A stretch of 47,801 nt of DNA, taken from positions 1-47,801 of the forward strand of contig JAZRYS010000275.1 in assembly GCA_045600865.1 (NCBI GenBank). The letters are read 5' to 3'. Under the pieces are notes generated by a model, which was not told the DNA's origin, ran no database searches, and saw only the letters and a program-made list of their open reading frames with translations. This stretch comes from Aphodosoma sp045600865 (GTDB lineage: Bacteria; Bacteroidota; Bacteroidia; Bacteroidales; Paludibacteraceae). Made by a program: the position numbers and the translations under genes. Positions 45,401-47,801 of the stretch are shown in pieces; position 1 is the stretch's first letter; the number at the start of each line of letters is the position of its first letter.

Positions 45401-45778
45401 GGTGACGTGGTGCTGCACGACAAGACGCTTGAGACGTATGTGAAACTGTCGGACGGTGAGAGCGAGACGCTCCACCTGATGCCAGGTGCCACCGAAGGCC
45501 GTCTGGAACTGGTGATAAAGGTTGATGAGGTGATAACGATAACCGACGACACTGAAGACAAGACAAATGGCATTGCGGTCTATGTGCACGACGGCATCGC
45601 AACTATCGAGGGTATCGAGGCTGGCGCAATAGTGACCATAGTGGATGCGACAGGCAAGACGTTACACGTGTCCGAAGCAACAGGTGACAGGATTGATTAC
45701 CAGTTTGCAGTACGTGGAGTATATATGATAACCGTCCGCAACAATGCGAATGTGAATACCGTTAAAGTGGTTTATTAA
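36455..45778 (+). CDS. Giant T9SS-secreted Fn3/beta-sandwich surface protein (adhesin 2)
   Basis: A 3107-residue secreted protein with a signal peptide (MKKIVLLSLIALAFCVFPTK, cleaved near V-L-A-Q). Residues of about 26-122 and 301-596 are Fn3-like domains around a unique beta-sandwich (126-299). Residues 596-2384 hold four repeats of about 530 residues, each a beta-sandwich ('QIYTADEL...WMGNT'), two Fn3 domains and an anchor-J-like domain ('ADLPYFSDF'); the fourth is partial. A tail (2384-3107), homologous to adhesin 1, ends with a T9SS type A-like domain ('VRGVYMITVRNNANVNTVKVVY'). Expected on the cell surface or released. Ligand unknown. A promoter, a G-tract hairpin and 11-bp repeats lie upstream. 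Confidence 0.85.
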   Translation: MKKIVLLSLIALAFCVFPTKVLAQTCEIPYDFSVTSIAERTATLKWNLNDGTKTSFDLVVSKEQLSDPLTGQLQDVTVADDGGIRRCTLTHLTPDTHYHVYIRTDCGNDSNWCSVEFNTLPLRDCGSPQSQSIVVADGTVENDTFPFWGMHSDDAPQKTQSIYPNSMLSDLYGKTITNLKYYVRLRYPYGYGNIEYDIRMMTTDQSTLSDFVSTENATLVYSGSLNPNDSCMEITLNTPFEYTGGNLLIEFELKAIGNGMVCDFYGTEESAYVSYAQKYNSSHQSKFLPKLEFMACEEAPACPEVTDIAVTDIGDYFATISWTRSAGTYANTSDIYYSTTIVDDFTNIVPQITGITGTSQLITGLAQDTTYYVYVRTHCDKDNYDDGISGWAGGISFPTPLCCHIPGTPEVAVTGKHTATVTWTNTSGDAQQADNFTYILSTTPIAGAALDNTTATACDSTHVNLANLKSETTYHFYVRNVCADSECSSPWDSCQFTTPVAMPAVINLQAHDIAHNAFTATWESDTANFADEAEWEVACVAHGAQPTTWTTVFVPEYFIFGLEDSTTYDFYVRAKNSDSYSANAKIEVTTLSIEVTYDCKDVIINLYNSTVNPVPVSSGYSGSYTVQIYTANELSASTAAGYIRKVAFYQTYCQNTSDSSRYRKKTTLWMGNTNKEIFDSNQEWIHGLTQVMSEKPIDFNKNGDWVELQLDNPFFWDGTSNLVVAMLAYSNNVTQTQFAGYDKGNAHLGTMCVGGNGSSWSVTDGVPSYTNGARITGALADIKLCYNSCRPVANLKVDSITATTARARWYPGDDETKWYVYNSTTEMSDDELAALEPDDCIEVTTNPVYNLTGLSQDHDYHFYVRAACGGAEGNSLWTEYSYATPVVCSAPDKAVCYQAINNTIVFTATAGELGTVGSYDYRYWMTGLDDTDTVTVVGESSPFTVTGLTVGATYDWEVRANCTDTDGGPSRWVKGNRAHVCGTADLPYFSDFAQYEDDFVPDCWTMLEGMNNRSFVKISNKVLAFKDTSSIATPRFSFTAGDYNITMELSTGCNDGQLDVMFATDLSDESTYDTIHTIDFSLTKSFNATLPLHIAVDTAGYIVLSQKSHWAYESHISHLNIEHAADADDCRELIVGYDGNTKYTPVYSNWDASYSVQIYTADELKGQDYQAGDLSSISFYQTYCQQAEDSSRYRKATTVWMGNTTKESFSGSNDWIAGLTQVMRERPIDFNKNGDWVELALDSTFSWDGESNLAVAVLAYSEKYTQMSFRGGVTDGVSRSIYAYQDDVTPTIDSAGVPSIASHGILPSRANIKLCYALGSCPTVTDITVSDITATSATARWTSRGEETTWHVYNSTTKLTAAEIAALTQSEYTVVDTMAYNLAGLNQDNDYYIYVRAACDADNVSRWRSYKYTTLCSCSTPVSPTATSVADNSITFTATAGEVGTVSSYDYRYWRAGSGDTVTVVEQSPFTVNDISGGLYEWEVRANCTNTDGGPSHWVKGNRVYVCGTADLPYYNDFEQYGDGSMPDCWTVLDTATIDGDSLPVIYDGLLFFSGVSSIATPQFSFPAGDYGITVNFLEEYASNEMSLMFATDLDDKSTYTTIYSIDLSLYEETFNATLPLHFDADATGYIVLSHASCSECFCALQYLKIEHIDVDDDCSEFVVGNDGNVYPVPIYGQNNASYVVQIYTADELNAQGYQAGDISNIAFYQTQYNGSEEKGYENAVTVWMGSTVKEKFDSVRDWIPGLTQVMSEKSVNFNKNGDWVELPLDNTFSWDGTSNLAVAVLANPVRNSEGNDCYFRGAYSSDNVRRTVFVRNSYDKITVTDGVPSSSDTYQTSSRANIKLCYALGSCPAVTDITVSDITTTSATAHWTARGDETAWHVYNSATMLTAAEIAALESDDYTVVHTTAYNLAGLNQDNDYYLYVRAACDADNVSWWKYCKYTTLCSCSTPVSPVATSMADNSITFAATAGEVGTVGSYDFRYWITGSDDTVAVAGVQSPFTVTGLTVGDIYDWEVRANCTSTVGGPSRWVKGNRVHVCGTVDLPYFSDFGQYENGSVPDCWTVLDTATIEGYYPLVYSPVIYEDFLFLSDVSSIATPRFSFPAGDYGITMKLDIYDKCGQMDVMFATDLGDESTYDTIYSIDMSLYNTGVFNATLPLHIAANTTGYIVLSRTGANGVCQLYLLKIENADIDGDCSEFVLGYEGGFTDAPVFSNFDASYTVQIYTAGELNAQGYQAGDISSIAFHQTDYGGNNERAYRKATTVWIGNTTKESFISDNDWIAGLTQVMSEKPIDFNKKCDWVELALDNTFYWDGESNLAVAVLAYSEDYTHMSFRGGKTDDVNRTIFAYQDNITPTIDSAGVPSMTIHRISPSRANIKLCFDPGIDVVKDNVTYTICGTGNDNMKITKAAFDEDDLTAADFDITYAPSDTTSPASSYLNYKHKLDVPATLTDGDVTYTIVATHGDAFDGNGLNDTVRVNIPAEMEVVGKPKNDKIAMKISENEMLYNGNKYYVSKAYKVNLCDGAALTQRPFGYDQTLNIECPSVAESEIGDNTGVFKAFTGAKLSFPKNSIARKDPNNKNLIEARLNEDEVTIDVNRLSKIRIAKTAVDVALDDFIDENCEEVMFQADLVGRTYPECFAVANIPLDGSTKIKAEFALNNKEYYYFSLPFDCIYGNIRVKVGTTDVIRCNSIEDAVNSTETAVHHYVLFKWDESAYTSDTTTGYAAYYIKSKYDTLKKNKGYVIAIVESADWYEANKNNPDTSLAVIATFTASNNYTEIASSESEVEIPVTRADAMNAYSGWNLVGNPFYGSVRSSQYSFNKYVRKVLFDRGDTAKVEDYAPNIPVLNAEIKPFETVFIQKSDAAGNGTVTVSGTSPEQDMQRAPAILPEYVTITLNDNSRMIDRTTIISNVLSSDDFLQQEDLLKGHQSSNEIYTQYGDFDFSFNEMNISEGEKVIPLAVKVAAEGDYTIAMSSELSNYNIGDVVLHDKTLETYVKLSDGESETLHLMPGATEGRLELVIKVDEVITITDDTEDKTNGIAVYVHDGIATIEGIEAGAIVTIVDATGKTLHVSEATGDRIDYQFAVRGVYMITVRNNANVNTVKVVY
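38240..43605 (+). repeat. Four-fold about 1.59-kb in-frame repeat within adhesin 2
   Basis: The marker CAGATATATACTGC occurs at 38333, 39923, 41510 and 43121, intervals of 1590, 1587 and 1611 bp, all multiples of three. Many DNA stretches are nearly identical, with indels confined to loops. The fourth copy is cut after about 575 bp where the shared tail begins. Confidence 0.9.
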
Positions 45779-45803
45779 TAATTGAGAATTAATAATTGAT
45801 AAT

Positions 45804-45890
45804 TAGCCCTGTAAGGGCGACATAGATCAGCACAGGGCGTGAGCCCTGTGTAAATAAGGGTATTATTTGATATAGCCCTGTAAGGGCGAC
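45804..45890. repeat. GCCCTGTAAGGGCGAC-type intergenic repeats
   Basis: TAGCCCTGTAAGGGCGAC occurs at 45804-45821 and 45873-45890, each with an internal GCCCT/AGGGC hairpin. Between them is the palindrome CACAGGGC GTGA GCCCTGTG (45831-45850), a fragment of which is at 1357-1369. No clear promoter lies in this spacer, so the next gene may be read with adhesin 2. Confidence 0.75.
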
Positions 45891-45904
45891 ACAATTAAAA
45901 CATT

Positions 45905-46699
45905 ATGAATAAAAGATATGGAATGTCATTGATGATTGCAATAGCACTCATTATGATGATTGGTACAACGGCAAGTGCCGACAATTGGAAGAGCAGGGAT
46001 TTCCGCAAACAGAGTTCTACAACCGTCTGGAGCCGCAAGACCTCATCCAACTGGTGGGAAAGCAACAAGAGCTGGAACTACAAGGGCTCTTCTTACTGGT
46101 GGAACCTTGGCAGCTGGAACTATAGTGGCACGCAACTGAACGGTGTGACCCACGGTGGTGGCAGCAACCCGTACAATAGAAACTACGACAGGAATTACAA
46201 CAAGAACGAGAACAGCGGCTGGGATTTCAGTCAAGCCAACGGCAGGTACGACATCACCCGACAGAGCACAGGTGTGAAGACCAACGTCAATGGCAACTAT
46301 TCGTTCAACGCAGCCTCGCCTGCCGCAACCAAGAGGGTGCGCATAGTGACAGACAAGGCATTTGCTGAAGGCTATGGTCGTCACTATGGTGGCTTTTCCG
46401 GCGGCGGCTCAACCGAGAGGACATACAGATATGCTCCGCAACAGAACCACTATGGCGAGAATAGGGCAAACCCTGCCAAGATGGTGGCTGTCAAGCAGTC
46501 GTCGGTGACTTTGTCCGCCTTGGGCGGTGAGGATGTGACGGTTGAGTATGACAAAAGCGGCCAAAGCCGAATAGGTAGAGAAGGTACAGGTGGCGGCCCA
46601 GGTGGTGTTCCAGGAGCAGGCGAAGCACCTCTTGGCGATGGCCTGTCAGTACTGTTCCTGATGGCAGGATTGTTTGCTGCATGGAAAATGAGGGGATAA
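45905..46699 (+). CDS. Exported W/N/G-rich protein with PEP-CTERM-like C-terminal tail
   Basis: A 264-residue low-complexity protein with a signal peptide (residues 1-25, ending in A-S-A). The N-terminal part is rich in Trp, Asn, Tyr, Lys and Gly ('SSNWWESNKSWNYKGSSYWW'), as in many surface or matrix polypeptides. The last 37 residues form a three-part tail: a Gly/Pro-rich linker (228-241), the polar motif 'APLGDG', a 14-residue hydrophobic helix (247-260) and a basic end 'KMRG'. This resembles PEP-CTERM or MYXO-CTERM sorting tails. I do not recognise the family. It follows adhesin 2 by 126 bp and ends at a palindromic terminator. Confidence 0.75.
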   Translation: MNKRYGMSLMIAIALIMMIGTTASADNWKSRDFRKQSSTTVWSRKTSSNWWESNKSWNYKGSSYWWNLGSWNYSGTQLNGVTHGGGSNPYNRNYDRNYNKNENSGWDFSQANGRYDITRQSTGVKTNVNGNYSFNAASPAATKRVRIVTDKAFAEGYGRHYGGFSGGGSTERTYRYAPQQNHYGENRANPAKMVAVKQSSVTLSALGGEDVTVEYDKSGQSRIGREGTGGGPGGVPGAGEAPLGDGLSVLFLMAGLFAAWKMRG

Positions 46700-46702
46700 C
46701 CC

Positions 46703-46738
46703 GTAGAGACGTAGCATGCCGCGTCTCTACATTTTTTT
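46703..46738 (+). terminator. Dispersed palindrome copy C acting as terminator
   Basis: GTAGAGACGTAGCAT / GCCGCGTCTCTAC (46703-46730) forms a long imperfect hairpin followed by T7. It lies between the stop codons of convergent genes, so it probably terminates the plus-strand transcript. Core shared with 30443 and 34767. Confidence 0.75.
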
Positions 46739-47574
46739 CATAGCAGCTTGTCGTGCTCGCCGCCATACGTTTCGACTGCCCTTTGGTATGCCTCCTCGGA
46801 GGTGTATTTTGGCAGGAGCGAGTTATTGTCGATGAGCATTTGGCTGCTTACGTGCGTTTTGCCTGACGATTTGCGGGTGTGGACCCATGCGTAGGCGTAG
46901 TTGCTGTCAGCGATTGTATGGTGTCCGAGGTGACCATCAATTGTGGTGAACCCTTCGGCAGGCACCTGGCTGAGCAAAGGAAAAACATTCAATTTGTCCA
47001 ATACGACTCTGTATGTCTTGAAGATGCCGTAAGGCAGGTGGGTTGCCTCGTTTACCTGCTGCTCGATGTGGATAAACTCAATCTTGTCGTAATAGTCGTA
47101 TTCCATATTGTTCTGCACGATTGTGCGGGCGAACTCAGCAATGGTGGTTGACTCGTCGATTACGAGAGAACCGAGTGCGATGTCTGTGATGCAATTCGCT
47201 CCTGTACCGTTCACCTTGATGGAAGGCAGCGACCCATGGGTGATGATGTAAGGCGCTACGACGCATGCGTCACCAGCAGCCTCCTCCTTTGTCAGATATA
47301 CAGGCTGCATGTTGATGTTGGCCTTGACGAACATGTTGTAGTCGGTCACGTTGTCCGTCTTGCCCTCGAAAGCGCACTCAAAAAGAGGAAGCAACCCCTT
47401 GTACATTTTGACGATGTTTGCCCACTTCATCCTGTGACGTTGCTGTGCGGGCGTCTTGCTTCCGTTGGATGAGGTTATCCTTTCGGATATGATTGTCTTT
47501 CCATTCTTTTGACGGAATGTCACATTGCCGAATGAACCTCTGATTCTGTTGTTGAAGCCTTTTAAAATTGCCAT
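46738..47574 (-). CDS. DUF6266-like hypothetical protein
   Basis: A 278-residue protein without signal peptide or TM helix. The N-terminus 'MAILKGFNNRIRGSFGNVTF' and 'RMKWANIVKMYKGLLPLFE' resembles Bacteroidetes DUF6266-type proteins, in which a G-x-x-G-x-V strand pair and a helix rich in Trp/Lys recur. Family assignment is from memory and tentative. The remainder is mixed beta and alpha with no catalytic motif ('DGHLGHHTIADSNYAYAWVH' late in the chain). Such proteins sometimes resemble phage structural proteins, but no phage genes are adjacent. It is preceded by an 11-bp-phased repeat array and lacks a recognisable TAnnTTTG promoter; expression may be unusual. Confidence 0.6.
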   Translation of the reverse strand: MAILKGFNNRIRGSFGNVTFRQKNGKTIISERITSSNGSKTPAQQRHRMKWANIVKMYKGLLPLFECAFEGKTDNVTDYNMFVKANINMQPVYLTKEEAAGDACVVAPYIITHGSLPSIKVNGTGANCITDIALGSLVIDESTTIAEFARTIVQNNMEYDYYDKIEFIHIEQQVNEATHLPYGIFKTYRVVLDKLNVFPLLSQVPAEGFTTIDGHLGHHTIADSNYAYAWVHTRKSSGKTHVSSQMLIDNNSLLPKYTSEEAYQRAVETYGGEHDKLL

Positions 47575-47642
47575 AATATAAAGATTTTAAGTTGATAAAT
47601 GTTCGTGTTAGTATCGGAATAGTAACGATTGTTTTTTTTTGT

Positions 47643-47801
47643 CTAAGCTAATCCTAAGCTAATCCTAAGCTAATCCTCTGCTATTTCTCTGCTATAAGAG
47701 CATCATATCTGCTTATGATCACCTTACCATACGCTGTGTATTGACAGTATGTAAATGGTATATCGATGGAGTGTCGATGGTGTCTCGGTCAGGTGTCGCC
47801 C
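47643..47801. repeat. 11-bp-phased degenerate repeat array, runs off window
   Basis: Three perfect tandem copies of CTAAGCTAATC (47643-47675) are followed in register by about eleven degenerate 11-mers, then TCG at 47763, 47774, 47785 and 47796, again exactly 11 apart. Most units end in an A/G-T or T-rich pair. No coding frame survives. It lies 69 bp before the minus-strand gene and extends beyond the right edge. Confidence 0.8.

Noticed and set aside
45779..45904. Insertion-sequence end near 45.8 kb
   Set aside because: The repeats are short hairpins without a transposase gene or target-site duplication.

Overview
The window looks like chromosomal DNA of a Gram-negative Bacteroidales bacterium, probably Prevotella-like or a near relative. 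The evidence is: recurrent Bacteroidetes promoters (TTTG/CTTG, about 19-20 nt, then TAnnTTTG) with no obvious Shine-Dalgarno dependence; a lipid A operon (lpxD-lpxC-lpxA); lipoproteins; giant Fn3/cleaved-adhesin surface proteins ending in type-A T9SS-like sorting domains; and several AAA-ATPase/PD-(D/E)XK (DUF1703) genes. The genus cannot be fixed from the sequence alone.

Left third (1-19.2 kb), mostly housekeeping and envelope. A 5'-truncated ATPase/nuclease gene (1-1320) is followed by a GC-rich palindromic spacer, an LPP20-like exported protein, and a convergent TPR-like exported protein. Next is a tripartite RND efflux operon (adaptor, pump, TolC-like; 3873-9251). It converges on a minus-strand operon of a Wzz-like two-TM protein, lpxD, lpxC and lpxA (12928-9275). 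Here lpxC lacks the FabZ domain usually fused to it in Bacteroidetes. A second minus-strand operon holds a secreted C1 peptidase, tex and an M20 dipeptidase. Upstream of it is a short SpeA-like arginine decarboxylase with a hairpin leader.

Middle (19.3-23.1 kb): a minus-strand operon of three lipoproteins. They are a BMP-type binding protein, a type-I periplasmic-binding-protein/legumain (C13) fusion with an intact His/Cys pair, and an unknown lipoprotein. No permease or ABC ATPase is present. This is the most unusual gene set in the window.

Right half (23.1-47.8 kb), accessory surface region. Two giant multidomain adhesins (23323-30291 and 36455-45778) share a C-terminal module of about 720 residues. 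They flank a cluster of two AAA-ATPase/PD-(D/E)XK genes, a Bro-N gene and an AAA_14/DUF4143 ATPase. Both adhesins contain long in-frame repeats (768 bp; about 1.59 kb). The second has a 10-G tract inside a leader hairpin, a candidate phase-variation switch. Three genes here share an extended promoter block. Dispersed palindromes, a 33-bp tandem repeat and several 11-bp-phased repeats fill the spacers. The right edge has a W/N/G-rich exported protein with a PEP-CTERM-like tail and a DUF6266-like protein preceded by an 11-bp-periodic array that runs off the window. No rRNA, tRNA, CRISPR array or transposase was recognised.
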